Source: Paludibacter sp.
GTDB lineage: Bacteria; Bacteroidota; Bacteroidia; Bacteroidales; Paludibacteraceae
Direction: 5' to 3'
Assembly (NCBI GenBank): GCA_027450045.1
Contig: DAIDKM010000017.1
Coordinates: forward strand, 1-48,719
DNA length: 48,719 bases
In this document: piece after piece, positions 15,321 to 24,175 of the stretch
Layout: each line of letters opens with the position of its first letter
How positions within the stretch are numbered: the first letter of the stretch is position 1
The notes under the pieces: model-generated
What the model was told of the DNA's origin: nothing
Seen by the model: the letters and a program-made list of their open reading frames with translations, nothing else
The model's database searches: none
Translations under genes and position numbers: made by a program

Positions 15321-16856
15321 TTATATGGTTTCGATGAGATTCAACATCTTGATGGTTGCTTTGATAGCCGCTTCTGTTTGGTCTGGATCTAATGCTCTGG
15401 TCTTAAATGTTCTGTCGTTGAATTTCCAAGTGATCGCAGCTTGTACAAAAGCATCGGTGCTTCCTCCAGGAGGGATGGTGACTTCATAGTCGGCAAGGAT
15501 GGGGTGCGGTTTCTTCAAACTATCGTAAATTTGCCACAGCGCTTTCATAAAAGCGTCATATTGACCATCACCAACTGCTGTACGCTGATATATAGCGCCT
15601 TTGATATCTATTTTAATTGTGGCAACTGGCTTAAGGCCTTGTGCAACTGACAAAGAATAGTTGAGAACACGAATTCTTTCTTCCACCTCTTCGCTGTGCA
15701 GCAAATCAGAAATGATGTAGGGTAAATCTTCCATCGACACCAACTCTTTTTTATCGCCTAATTCTATGATGTGTTGGGTAAGCAGTTTCATGGAGTCATC
15801 GTCCAGTTCGATGCCTAGGCTTTCCAGATTCTTGCGAATACTGGCTTTCCCTGAAGTTTTGCCTAAAGCATAAGATCGTTCTCTTCCAAAGCGTTCCGGA
15901 AGCAAGTCGTTATAATAGAGGTTGTTTTTGTTGTCGCCATCGGCATGAATACCGGCACATTGCGTGAAGACATTTTCGCCAATAATTGGTTTGTTGGATG
16001 GAATTCGAATGCCGGAATAGCTTTCAACGATTTTACTAACGTGGGATATTCGGTCTTCTCTCGCGTGAAGCTGCATGTGCAAATGGTCGGTAAGCACTGC
16101 CATGACACTCGATAACGGAGGATTCCCAGCTCGTTCACCCAGCCCGTTTACTGTGGCGTGAATTCCGTGGACACCAACCATTGCAGCAGCAAACGAGTTG
16201 GCGACTGCAAAATCGTAGTCGTTGTGAGCATGAAAATCAAAATGAGCTGTAGGATAACGCTCTATCATATCTTTGCAGAAAATACCTGTTTGATAAGGAT
16301 TTAGTATCCCTAATGTATCTGGGAGCATGAACCGTTTAATGGGTAATTCGAGCAGGTGATCCATCATGAAATAAACATATTCAGGAGAATGTTGTATTCC
16401 GTTTGACCAATCTTCTAAATAGACATTTACTTGAATATTGTTGCTTTCGGCATACCGGATGACTTCAGTAATATCAGCCACGTGTTGTTCAGGTGTTCGG
16501 TGCAATTGTTCGGTAACATGTTTCAACGATCCTTTGCAAAGAAGATTTAAGACTTTGGCTCCGGTTTGTTTCATCCAATCAACGGTAATGGTGCCATCTA
16601 CAAAACCTAACACTTCAATTCGTGGTAGATAACCTCGCCCTTTTCCCCAATTGATGATACGTGTTACTGCCTCTTGTTCTCCTTTTGAAACCCGAGCAGA
16701 GGCAATTTCGATGCGATCGACTTGCACCTCTTCAAGTAAGAGGCGAGCGATACTCAACTTTTCATTGACAGCAAACGATACGCCGGAAGTCTGTTCTCCA
16801 TCGCGTAGCGTGGTGTCCATAATTTCGATGGTCGGCTGTTTATGTGTTATGTTCAT
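15321..16856 (-). CDS. Alpha-isopropylmalate/citramalate synthase family enzyme (LeuA-like)
   Basis: The 511-residue enzyme has a DRE-TIM metallolyase barrel: MDTTLRDGEQTSGVSF at residues 14-29, metal-binding HAHND near residue 213, NGLGERAGNPPL near 240. A C-terminal LeuA-type allosteric domain (about residues 375-505) is rich in GDGQYDAF and PPGGSTDAFVQA motifs. It condenses acetyl-CoA with a 2-oxoacid. Whether that is 2-oxoisovalerate (leucine pathway) or pyruvate (isoleucine pathway) cannot be settled by eye. In Bacteroides a paralogue of this type accompanies leuBCD, but none of those genes is in this window. It is first in a unit with mntP and mazG, an unusual partnership with no obvious metabolic logic. 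Confidence 0.88.
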   Translation of the reverse strand: MNITHKQPTIEIMDTTLRDGEQTSGVSFAVNEKLSIARLLLEEVQVDRIEIASARVSKGEQEAVTRIINWGKGRGYLPRIEVLGFVDGTITVDWMKQTGAKVLNLLCKGSLKHVTEQLHRTPEQHVADITEVIRYAESNNIQVNVYLEDWSNGIQHSPEYVYFMMDHLLELPIKRFMLPDTLGILNPYQTGIFCKDMIERYPTAHFDFHAHNDYDFAVANSFAAAMVGVHGIHATVNGLGERAGNPPLSSVMAVLTDHLHMQLHAREDRISHVSKIVESYSGIRIPSNKPIIGENVFTQCAGIHADGDNKNNLYYNDLLPERFGRERSYALGKTSGKASIRKNLESLGIELDDDSMKLLTQHIIELGDKKELVSMEDLPYIISDLLHSEEVEERIRVLNYSLSVAQGLKPVATIKIDIKGAIYQRTAVGDGQYDAFMKALWQIYDSLKKPHPILADYEVTIPPGGSTDAFVQAAITWKFNDRTFKTRALDPDQTEAAIKATIKMLNLIETI

Positions 16857-16964
16857 ATCGAATGAATTTTTTGAATGGATACGGAACGTATTCCCACCAA
16901 TAAATTGGTGAAGGCGTTTTATGCCAAATTACGTTGTCAATCGATTGTAATTTATGATTGAAAG

Positions 16965-17000
16965 AAACGCAGCTCGCACCGGATGGTGAGGCTGCGTTTT
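16965..17000 (-). terminator. Terminator downstream of fabG
   Basis: Arms aaacgcagc (16965-16973) and gctgcgttt (16991-16999) form a nine-pair stem. Inner bases can pair further (cacc with ggtg). On the minus strand it lies about 30 bases past the fabG stop codon and is followed by a pyrimidine-rich tract, tttcttt. It also separates fabG from the start of the LeuA-like gene. Confidence 0.65.
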
Positions 17001-17031
17001 CGATATAGATGTTTCTTAGTTTCAAGTGGAG

Positions 17032-17778
17032 TTAAGTATTCATGCCGCCGCACACGTGAATGACTTGTCCTGAAACGTACGATGAAAGATCAGATGCAAG
17101 AAAAAGTGTCACTTTGGCAACTTCATCAGGACTTCCTCCTCGTCTCAATGGAATAGCTTCCGCCCATTTTGCGCGTTGTTCGTCGGTAAGGGCGTGGGTC
17201 ATTTCTGTTTCAATAAATCCTGGAGCAATGGCATTGGCGCGAATATTACGCGAGCCAAATTCTTTGGCAACCGATTTGGCTAATCCGATCATGCCGGCTT
17301 TTGAGGCTGAGTAGTTTGCCTGGCCTGCATTGCCTGAGACACCTACAACAGAACTCATATTAATGATGCTGCCGCTTTTTTGCCGAACCATCGTTGGGAT
17401 GACTGCATGAGTAAAATTAAATGCCGATTTGAGATTGACATTGATCACCATATCCCATTGTTGTTCGGTCATACGCATCAACAACCCGTCGCGTGTAATG
17501 CCAGCGTTGTTGACGAGAATGTCAACACGACCAAATTCCTTGACAATTTCATCAACAACGTGATGTGTATCTTCGAAATTGGCGGCGTTTGAAGCAAATG
17601 CTTTGGCTTTCACGCCCAATGCCACAAGTTCATTTTCTGTGGCTTTTGCCACGTCATCATATGCTAAGTCAGTAAAAGCAATTGAAGCACCTTCTTGTGC
17701 TAAACGTAATGCAATGGCTTTCCCTATCCCGCGGGCGGCTCCTGTGATGAGCGCGACTTTTCCTGCTAAAAGTTTCAT
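17032..17778 (-). CDS. fabG: 3-oxoacyl-[acyl-carrier-protein] reductase
   Basis: The 248-residue short-chain dehydrogenase/reductase has the NADP-binding motif TGAARGIG (residues 12-19), NNAG (90-93) and the catalytic Ser-Tyr-Lys set: SS at 142-143 and YSASK at 156-160. The C-terminal VIHVCGGMNT fits FabG closely. FabG reduces 3-oxoacyl-ACP in each round of fatty-acid elongation. A -7 element (TATCTTTG on the minus strand, 17816-17823) lies about 40 bases upstream and a terminator follows, so the gene is probably transcribed on its own, although prfA precedes it by only 73 bases. Other SDR functions are possible in principle, but length and motifs favour FabG. Confidence 0.93.
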   Translation of the reverse strand: MKLLAGKVALITGAARGIGKAIALRLAQEGASIAFTDLAYDDVAKATENELVALGVKAKAFASNAANFEDTHHVVDEIVKEFGRVDILVNNAGITRDGLLMRMTEQQWDMVINVNLKSAFNFTHAVIPTMVRQKSGSIINMSSVVGVSGNAGQANYSASKAGMIGLAKSVAKEFGSRNIRANAIAPGFIETEMTHALTDEQRAKWAEAIPLRRGGSPDEVAKVTLFLASDLSSYVSGQVIHVCGGMNT

Positions 17779-17815
17779 TTTCGGTTAAGTTAGTTTTTGA
17801 TAATTAGATGAGATA

Positions 17816-17823
17816 CAAAGATA
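17816..17823 (-). promoter_or_regulatory. Candidate -7 promoter element of fabG
   Basis: The minus strand reads TATCTTTG, an exact TAnnTTTG match, in the 73-base gap between prfA and fabG. The upstream -33 box is not clear. Confidence 0.5.
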
Positions 17824-17851
17824 GTTATTTTTGTGAGCGCTTGGTTTATTG

Positions 17852-18940
17852 CTACAATTGAGCTTCTTTGATGCGTTCTGCATTTTCAGCTACAATTAAT
17901 TTATCGATGATGAGCTGTAAGTCGCCATCCATGATGGTGGGTAAATTATAGAGTGTTAAGTCAATGCGATGGTCTGTAACTCGGCTTTGAGGATAATTAT
18001 AAGTTCTTATTTTTGCCGAGCGGTCACCTGTGGAAACCATTGTTTTTCGTTTTGATGAAATTTCATCCAGATATTTTTGGTATTCCATGTTGTAGATACG
18101 GCTTCGTAGTTCGACCATCGCTTTTGCTTTGTTTTTCAATTGCGATTTCTCGTCTTGACATTGAACAGTAATTCCCGTGGGCATGTGCACTAATCGTATG
18201 GCTGAATACGTGGTATTTACGGATTGTCCTCCATGTCCTGAGGCACAAAAAATATCCACGCGAATATCGGATTCTTTAATATCGACATCAAACTCATCCG
18301 CTTCGGGTAGCACGGCAACTGTTGCGGCGGAAGTGTGCACCCTGCCTTGTGTTTCGGTAGCAGGAACACGTTGCACGCGGTGAACACCTGATTCATATTT
18401 TAGGATACCATAGACGCCTTCACCCGAAACTTCCATAACAATTTCTTTGTACCCACCGGCAGTCCCTTCGCTAAAACTGGTAACTTGCACTTTCCATCCT
18501 TTGTTTTCACAAAACTTGGTGTACATGCGCCACAAATCGCCTGCAAAAATGGAGGCTTCGTCGCCACCTGTCCCTGCTCGAATTTCCATAATGGCATTTT
18601 TTGAGTCTTGTGGATCATTGGGCACTAACATAAGTTTGATCTCTTCTTCCAACTCGGGAAGCTTTTGTTGAATTTGATCTATCTCATTTTTAGCCATGTC
18701 ACGCATCTCAGAATCTTCCTCTGAATCAAGCATTTCTTTGGCTTCTTGCAAATGATTTAATAGCTGTTGATAGGCTTTTTGTGCGTTGACGATTTTTTCT
18801 AATTCGTGGTACTCTTTGTTGAGTTTCACAAACCGTTTCATGTCAGAAATGACATTTGGGTCAGTGATTAAGGTCGATATCTCAACAAAGCGTTGGGATA
18901 ATCCTTCCAATCGTGCCAGAATCGTATTATTGTTGTCCAT
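17852..18940 (-). CDS. prfA: Peptide chain release factor 1
   Basis: The 362-residue RF1 has the catalytic GGQ at residues 237-239 (in [13 protein letters not shown]). The stop-codon-reading tripeptide PAT is at 193-195, the P-x-T form of RF1, rather than SPF of RF2. The N-terminal helical domain and the conserved [20 protein letters not shown] segment (121-140) are intact. RF1 recognises UAA and UAG and triggers hydrolysis of peptidyl-tRNA. Position 236 is histidine in SGHGGQ where many homologues have alanine; this is a tolerated variant. A candidate -7 element, TACCTTTG on the minus strand, lies at 18961-18968. Confidence 0.97.
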   Translation of the reverse strand: MDNNNTILARLEGLSQRFVEISTLITDPNVISDMKRFVKLNKEYHELEKIVNAQKAYQQLLNHLQEAKEMLDSEEDSEMRDMAKNEIDQIQQKLPELEEEIKLMLVPNDPQDSKNAIMEIRAGTGGDEASIFAGDLWRMYTKFCENKGWKVQVTSFSEGTAGGYKEIVMEVSGEGVYGILKYESGVHRVQRVPATETQGRVHTSAATVAVLPEADEFDVDIKESDIRVDIFCASGHGGQSVNTTYSAIRLVHMPTGITVQCQDEKSQLKNKAKAMVELRSRIYNMEYQKYLDEISSKRKTMVSTGDRSAKIRTYNYPQSRVTDHRIDLTLYNLPTIMDGDLQLIIDKLIVAENAERIKEAQL

Positions 18941-18960
18941 ACCGTATCTTTTTCGGAGTG

Positions 18961-18968
18961 CAAAGGTA
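18961..18968 (-). promoter_or_regulatory. Candidate -7 promoter element of prfA
   Basis: The minus strand reads TACCTTTG, matching TAnnTTTG. It lies 20 bases upstream of the prfA ATG, so the leader would be short. No -33 TTTG has the canonical 19-21-base spacing. Confidence 0.45.
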
Positions 18969-18993
18969 CGATTTTTTGGTCTGACAACCTACA

Positions 18994-20433
18994 TTAAGCC
19001 ATTCCCCGTCCTGCGAGCTTAAACCAATTCCAGCCGATGGCAGTAAAAACAATCAAAACGAGAAATGGAACATACCATTTTCGTTCTTTTTTCCCAGCCT
19101 GCGTCATACCATAAGCCGCCATAGCCAAAAGGAAAGGAACTGCCGGCAAATGAAATCGTTCAGAAACCGCAAAAGCGCTTTTTGCAATGATAAGCAAGTA
19201 GGTGCCAAAGAAGGTGATAATGAAGAGGTGTTCGCGCCATTCGTGCCGCTTTATTAGTAAGAATAATGCTAAAATGACGAAAAAGCTATAGACATTCCGA
19301 TCGAAATAGCCACCGGAGAACATCATTTGGTTTTGCTGTTCTTCGTTAGCTAAGGTAAACGTTGGGAAAGGCAAAGTGAGTATCATTGGAACAAATAGAG
19401 CCATAGTGCCGTATTTCGCATAGGGATTTCCTCCTTGCTCGCTTGCTCGCCATTTCATGCTGGTGCTTTGGTTGGTATTGCTGTATTGATACAATTCATC
19501 AATTTCATTAGCCATTCGAGCCGACAAAAAGACGCCGATGGCCGCCATAACCCACACGGCAATAATGATTCGTTTTCCCCATTTTTTTACGCTCTGACCT
19601 TTGGAAAATACCAATGCAGTGAGTAAAGCAAAGATGGCGGCAATCCCAAGTGCCGTACGAAATAAGAAAAATAGTAATAGTATGGCAATGGTGAGCACCA
19701 ACGATTTGACTTGAAGTTTGCTTCCCCTCAACAACTGATCTGCATTGTTTGCAAAAGCTACCACGAGGAAAATCATCATGGTTTCTTTGAGATGAATACC
19801 GACATAGAAATAGAAGTTGGGAAGCAACATAAACATGATACCTGCTAATCGTCCTGCTGATTCTCCAAAATTCCGCGTGGTAAGGCGATAGAGCAAAACA
19901 GCCGTCAATGCGCTAAATATGGCATGAATCAGTCGTTGTACAATAAGGGAAGGGCCAACTGTCAGGTCAAGAAATGATAACCAAAGAGGAAACCCCATGT
20001 CGGAAACATCCATGTGCTGATCTCCAAAGATCGAAAAGAATTGTCCGTTTCTGATTATGTTGGCAAATTGTAACCCGGTAGCAACATATCCATGTGAATC
20101 GGCTGCGGCAAACTCGAAAGGTTGTCCGCTCATCCAGATATAAAAGAAATAGGCAAATACAACCCAGATTGCATGAAGGATAAGGGAGGTGGTGAAAAGT
20201 CGTTTTTCAAATCGCTTGACACTGTTCCAGCGCCAACGTTTCGAAAGTTGTTGTGTGAAATAGAAAAACCCAACTGCCTCGATGATTGCAAAAACCATCC
20301 ATTGAAAAGGCAACATGGTGTGGAAAAAGACCAGGTTAGTAGCTACTAAGGCAAGGAAAAAGGCAGCAATGGCTTTTGAGCTGAAATATTTCGGCAAAAA
20401 AAGATTTTCTTGTGGGTCGAAGCTGTTTTCCAT
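18994..20433 (-). CDS. Polytopic membrane protein, GT-C glycosyltransferase-like
   Basis: The 479-residue protein has about eleven hydrophobic segments and a large loop after the second or third one carrying AAADSHGYVATGLQFANIIRNG. An acidic residue in the first extracytoplasmic loop, as in DSHGY here, is typical of GT-C/GT39-like enzymes that use lipid-linked sugars. A motif SERFHLPAVPFLLAMAAYG near the C-terminus resembles the ERYhLP stretch seen in such proteins. The acceptor and sugar are unknown. The gene lies 48 bases downstream of the flavin reductase on the same strand and upstream of prfA. No other cell-surface glycan gene is adjacent, so its pathway cannot be inferred. Confidence 0.7.
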   Translation of the reverse strand: MENSFDPQENLFLPKYFSSKAIAAFFLALVATNLVFFHTMLPFQWMVFAIIEAVGFFYFTQQLSKRWRWNSVKRFEKRLFTTSLILHAIWVVFAYFFYIWMSGQPFEFAAADSHGYVATGLQFANIIRNGQFFSIFGDQHMDVSDMGFPLWLSFLDLTVGPSLIVQRLIHAIFSALTAVLLYRLTTRNFGESAGRLAGIMFMLLPNFYFYVGIHLKETMMIFLVVAFANNADQLLRGSKLQVKSLVLTIAILLLFFLFRTALGIAAIFALLTALVFSKGQSVKKWGKRIIIAVWVMAAIGVFLSARMANEIDELYQYSNTNQSTSMKWRASEQGGNPYAKYGTMALFVPMILTLPFPTFTLANEEQQNQMMFSGGYFDRNVYSFFVILALFLLIKRHEWREHLFIITFFGTYLLIIAKSAFAVSERFHLPAVPFLLAMAAYGMTQAGKKERKWYVPFLVLIVFTAIGWNWFKLAGRGMA

Positions 20434-20481
20434 AAATGGTATTCTTCAGGCACTTATAAGTTCATAACAAATGAATTCATT

Positions 20482-21078
20482 TCATTTTTTCTTGATGACT
20501 TTACTCTTTTTTTGAACGCTCCAGCCGAATTTGCCGATCTCTTCACCCAATTTGTAATAATGCCCATGTGAATATGCTATGAGTTTGGCTTCTTGCATTT
20601 TAAATTGTCCTGTTGTTTCATCAATGAAACGTGCATCCGCTTGTATATTAATTATTTCAGCTATAAACATGTCATGTGTGCCTAACGGAATGATTTCTTT
20701 CACGCGACATTCCATGCTGAGCGGTGATTCTTGAATGATTGGCGCTTGCAACTGTTTTGATTTACCAGGCGTAAGGTGCATCTCTGCAAACTTTTGATGA
20801 TCTTTTCCCGATCGTACGCCGCACCAATCGGTAGCGAAAGCCATTTCTTCGTTTGTCAGGTTAATAACAAACTCTCGGTTTTTTGCAATAATTGGGTAAG
20901 AATGTCGTTGTGGCCGTACAGAAATGTAACACATAGGAGGATCGGTGCAAATGGTTCCAACCCAACTGACGGTCAAAATATTATATTCTTCATCTGTCGC
21001 GCCGCAACTGATTAAGACAGCGGGTAGTGGATAGATCATGGTCCCTGGTTTCCAGTCGATCTTGGTGGATGATTGCAT
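20482..21078 (-). CDS. Flavin reductase-like FMN-binding protein
   Basis: The 198-residue protein has the flavin reductase-like split-barrel pattern: an N-terminal LPAVLISCGATDEEYNILTVSWVGTICTDPPMCYISVRP segment for FMN binding, then FVINLTNEEMAFATDWCGVRSGKDHQKFAEM. This subfamily (flavoredoxin-like) binds FMN and transfers electrons from NAD(P)H or other donors; the partner is not known. A lysine-rich tail (VQKKSKVIKKK) closes the protein. It starts 20 bases after pyrI, so the two are almost certainly on one mRNA, although no functional connection with pyrimidine synthesis is obvious. Confidence 0.88.
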   Translation of the reverse strand: MQSSTKIDWKPGTMIYPLPAVLISCGATDEEYNILTVSWVGTICTDPPMCYISVRPQRHSYPIIAKNREFVINLTNEEMAFATDWCGVRSGKDHQKFAEMHLTPGKSKQLQAPIIQESPLSMECRVKEIIPLGTHDMFIAEIINIQADARFIDETTGQFKMQEAKLIAYSHGHYYKLGEEIGKFGWSVQKKSKVIKKK

Positions 21079-21098
21079 CGTGTCTTTTTGTTGAGTGA

Positions 21099-21557
21099 TT
21101 ATTTAATCTTGATTTCGTCGGCAATCATCATTCGCTCACAGTAATGGCAGCGTATCGTAAGTGGTTGGTGATTAGTCACGTAAAAACGAGTCACGATGGG
21201 TTGGTGATTGGTTACGCAATTAGGGTTTCCGCAACGGACAATATCTTCAAAACTATCCGGTATGCGTAGTTTCTTTTTTTCCTGCACCTCAAAATCGCGA
21301 ATAATATTGAGTTGGGCATCGGGAGCAAGTAAGGCTATCTTGTTAATGTCTTGATCGGTAAAGAACTTATCGGATACTTTAATAATGCCCTTTGATCCTA
21401 ATTTACTGCTGGATAAATTATTGCCAATGGTTATTTGATTGGGTAATTCATCTAAATGTAAAATCGAGACTACCTTAAATAATTTGTCCGAAGGAATGTG
21501 GTCAATTACTGTCCCATTTCTAAGCGCGGCAACCATTTTTACTTCTTTGGATTCCAT
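21099..21557 (-). CDS. pyrI: Aspartate carbamoyltransferase regulatory subunit
   Basis: The 152-residue PyrI has an N-terminal nucleotide-binding domain (VAALRNGTVIDHIPSDKLFKVV) and a C-terminal zinc domain with four cysteines, C109, C114, C137 and C140, spaced Cx4C and Cx2C. The zinc domain holds the contact to the PyrB catalytic trimer, and CTP/ATP binding in the N-terminal domain tunes activity. The segment between the cysteine pairs contains VTNHQP twice (115-120 and 127-132), backed by near-identical DNA, which looks like a small local duplication. pyrB lies upstream on the same strand but is separated by an outer-membrane protein gene, whereas the two are usually adjacent. Confidence 0.95.
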   Translation of the reverse strand: MESKEVKMVAALRNGTVIDHIPSDKLFKVVSILHLDELPNQITIGNNLSSSKLGSKGIIKVSDKFFTDQDINKIALLAPDAQLNIIRDFEVQEKKKLRIPDSFEDIVRCGNPNCVTNHQPIVTRFYVTNHQPLTIRCHYCERMMIADEIKIK

Positions 21558-21600
21558 TGAATTGTTGTTTTGATGTGAACTGATTGCGGCAATTTATTCT

Positions 21601-22236
21601 TTAGAAAACGACTACCCCGATATTGAGTATAATCGCGTTTCTGTTAAGGCCAGCCCAACGGTTGGGAGTTGGATTTGGAATTTGATCGTTGGTTGAATAA
21701 GTTTTCCAATAAGCAATATGTTTGAGTTCATATCCAATGGAAGCCGTTAAACAAGTTTTGCCAACAAAGAATTTGTAACCTACTCCTAAATTGACCCATT
21801 CACCCGGCTCAAAGGTTTTCCACCATGAAAAGCTTTCACCTAATTTTGCAAAGGCAAACGGGGTATTTTTGGCATCTTTCAAATAGCCACGAAGGTCAAT
21901 GAACATAGGCAATGAATTAGCGGCCGGTCCCATGTATCGTTCGTAGGCAATGCCTACGCCAGCTGCGTATTGTGGGGTAAAATGATAACCGGCGCTTAAT
22001 GAAAGAGTGTAAGAAGTGGGAGAATACGCGTCGTAAACTGCTTTTGTAATTTTGTTGTAACTAAAAGGCGGCAGCGGATAATTTGTGGCCAAAAAACCGT
22101 AGCCGAAGTTTATTTCAGGAATAAAGTACAAATCACTATTTTTTTTGGGATCACGATTTTGATCAAATTGGGATTGTGCTTTTAATGTTGAAATTGCAGC
22201 GATAGAAACGAGAAATAAAATCAGTTTGATTTTCAT
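21601..22236 (-). CDS. Outer-membrane beta-barrel-like protein
   Basis: The 211-residue protein starts with a signal peptide, MKIKLILFLVSIAAISTLKAQSQ, cleaved near the AQ at residue 21. Alternating strands follow (INFGYGFLATNY, YTLSLSAGYHFTPQYAAGVGIAYERY, VNLGVGYKFFVGKTCLTASIGYEL). It ends in phenylalanine (NIGVVVF), the sorting signal of outer-membrane barrels. The size fits an eight-stranded barrel. I do not recognise a specific family, and the substrate or role is unknown. The gene sits between pyrB and pyrI on the same strand, 137 bases after pyrB and 43 before pyrI, a position that interrupts a normally contiguous pair. Confidence 0.8.
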   Translation of the reverse strand: MKIKLILFLVSIAAISTLKAQSQFDQNRDPKKNSDLYFIPEINFGYGFLATNYPLPPFSYNKITKAVYDAYSPTSYTLSLSAGYHFTPQYAAGVGIAYERYMGPAANSLPMFIDLRGYLKDAKNTPFAFAKLGESFSWWKTFEPGEWVNLGVGYKFFVGKTCLTASIGYELKHIAYWKTYSTNDQIPNPTPNRWAGLNRNAIILNIGVVVF

Positions 22237-22373
22237 ACGAAATGTTTTATTTGTTTAAGAATATATGAAACTTACAAATAATCATGGTCTTGCATTCACC
22301 TTGATTTAATGCTCGTTTCATGTGATAACAATTTAAGATATTGTTTGGGGTTAATTCTTTGTTTGGATAAACA

Positions 22374-23282
22374 TTATGAAATAAATCCAAGCACATAAGC
22401 AATAACAGCTTGTCGCACAAAGACACCGTTGAGCGCTTGTTGAAAATAATAGGCTTTTTCGTTGGTATCCACGTCTTCATCGATTTCGGTGACGCGAGGC
22501 AATGGGTGTAGCACTCGTAGATTGGAACGTGTGTTTTCGAGCATTTTGTTTTTTAGCGAATAGACATTCTTTACTTTCTCGTATTCCATGAGATCGGTAA
22601 ATCGTTCGCGTTGAACGCGGGTCATGTAGAGAATGTCGGCTATGTTGATGTTTTCATTCAGCTCATTGTATTCCGTGTAGGCTATGCCGCGGTCGTCACA
22701 AAATTGCTTGTATTCGCTGGGCATTTTCAATTCGTCAGGAGAAATAAAATGAAAGTTTGGCTCAAAATGTCCCATCGCCATGAGCAACGAGTGTACCGTA
22801 CGGCCATATTTTAAGTCGCCGACCATGAAAATATTGAGATGATCCAGATGACCTTGCGTTTTCTGAATGGAATAAAGATCGAGCAGTGTTTGTGTAGGAT
22901 GTTGATTGGCGCCGTCACCGGCGTTGATAACCGGAACACTTGCAACTTCCGATGCGTAGCGTGCCGCGCCTTCCAAAGGATGACGCATCACAATGAGATC
23001 GGCATAATTGCTGACCATTTTGATAGTGTCTTTCAACGTTTCTCCTTTTGATGAGCTGGATGTGGATGCGTCAGAAAATCCAATAATTCGTCCTCCTAAA
23101 CGATTTACTGCCGTTTCGAAACTTAGTCGTGTACGGGTTGAGGGTTCAAAAAAAAGCGTAGCCACCACTTTCCCTTCCAAAAGAGGTTGATTTGGGTTTT
23201 GTTCAAACTTTTCAGCATGTTGCAGGAGTCGCAATATTTCGTCTTTCGAATAGTCGGTAATGGACACTAAACTTTTTTGCAT
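22374..23282 (-). CDS. pyrB: Aspartate carbamoyltransferase catalytic subunit
   Basis: The 302-residue enzyme condenses carbamoyl phosphate with aspartate in pyrimidine synthesis. The carbamoyl-phosphate loop [13 protein letters not shown] (residues 44-56, STRTR at 48-52) and the aspartate-side motif [10 protein letters not shown] (128-137) are intact. The 80s loop [12 protein letters not shown] (75-86) is present, as is the C-terminal [12 protein letters not shown]. It works with PyrI, encoded downstream at 21099-21557. A 340-base non-coding gap separates it from the divergent aroK gene and must hold its promoter; no exact TAnnTTTG could be assigned. Identification is certain. Confidence 0.97.
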   Translation of the reverse strand: MQKSLVSITDYSKDEILRLLQHAEKFEQNPNQPLLEGKVVATLFFEPSTRTRLSFETAVNRLGGRIIGFSDASTSSSSKGETLKDTIKMVSNYADLIVMRHPLEGAARYASEVASVPVINAGDGANQHPTQTLLDLYSIQKTQGHLDHLNIFMVGDLKYGRTVHSLLMAMGHFEPNFHFISPDELKMPSEYKQFCDDRGIAYTEYNELNENINIADILYMTRVQRERFTDLMEYEKVKNVYSLKNKMLENTRSNLRVLHPLPRVTEIDEDVDTNEKAYYFQQALNGVFVRQAVIAYVLGFIS

Positions 23283-23626
23283 AGCAGAAGTTTAAATCAA
23301 TGTGCTTGGTTATCAATTTGATATATCACCTTTCGGTTGGTTGAAAGAACGTGTGTTGCAGTGCGGATTTGAAGGTTTGTTTTTTCACCGTCGTTTACAA
23401 GGCAAAATTACTGTTTTTTGTTTAGATCATTCTTTGTCGATGGTGGAATGTCAACTTTTTTTGTTTTTTTTGCAACGAATTTCTTGATGTCTGCTTGGTT
23501 CACAACGTGGACAGCAATGAGATTCTTTTTGCAGTGTCTTCGTCTTTCTTTTCGTTAGAAATTAGTTTGTTGGATTATTTTTATATGTGACAATAAATTA
23601 GGGCTTTATCTTTATTTCTTTTTCTT
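23283..23626. other. Divergent intergenic region between pyrB and aroK
   Basis: The region should carry promoters for both flanking genes. For aroK the best -7 candidate is TATCTTTA at 23607-23614, 13 bases before the ATG, with no clear -33 box. A 61-codon frame at 23302-23487 (+) has no recognisable similarity, so it was not called. No RNA gene or strong hairpin was seen. No PyrR-type or leader-peptide attenuator could be identified ahead of pyrB. Confidence 0.35.
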
Positions 23627-24160
23627 ATGAATCCTATTTTTCTGGTTGGTTATATGGGCAGCGGGAAGTCCACCATTGGTCGCCTTCTGGCTGAGAATCT
23701 TCATTTCCAATTTATTGATTTGGATGCGTGGATCGAGAATCGATATCATAAAACCATTCGTGAACTCTTTGCTGAGTTTGGAGAAGCTAAGTTTCGCGAG
23801 ATTGAGCATAAAGGGTTGAAAGAATTGGCTGATTTCCAGGATGTAGTTGTGGCAACAGGAGGTGGCGCTGCTTGTTATCACCAAAATATGGAGTGGATGA
23901 ATGCGCATGGAATCACCATTTATCTGGTTGCTTCGGTGGAAACATTAGTTGGAAGGCTTGCTGCTGCGAAAGCGAAGCGCCCTTTGGTGAGTGACAAGTC
24001 AGATGTTGATTTAGAGGTTTTTATCACAGAAAGCCTCCATCGACGTGAGCCATTTTATCGACAAGCCCACCTGGTGGTGGATTCCACGTCGGATTCCGCG
24101 GAAGTTTTGACTGCAAGAATTGTAGATGAAATCAATCGGTTTCCAAAGATTGAGGATTGA
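23627..24160 (+). CDS. aroK: Shikimate kinase
   Basis: The 177-residue P-loop kinase has Walker A GYMGSGKST at residues 8-16. The shikimate-binding Asp-Arg elements follow: FIDLDAWIENRYHKTIRELFAEFGEAKFREIE, then the GGGAA turn in VVVATGGGAACY near 81-92. The lid arginine lies in RRPL-like KAKRPLVSD. It phosphorylates shikimate at the 3-hydroxyl in the aromatic amino-acid pathway. The partner pathway gene aroB converges from the other side, with stop codons only 15 bases apart and no terminator hairpin between them, so the two transcripts may overlap at their 3' ends. Confidence 0.95.
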   Translation: MNPIFLVGYMGSGKSTIGRLLAENLHFQFIDLDAWIENRYHKTIRELFAEFGEAKFREIEHKGLKELADFQDVVVATGGGAACYHQNMEWMNAHGITIYLVASVETLVGRLAAAKAKRPLVSDKSDVDLEVFITESLHRREPFYRQAHLVVDSTSDSAEVLTARIVDEINRFPKIED

Positions 24161-24175
24161 TACCACGAAACTATT

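Noticed and set aside
23302-23487. 61-codon frame on the plus strand between pyrB and aroK
   Set aside because: It occupies the divergent promoter region and has no protein-like pattern.
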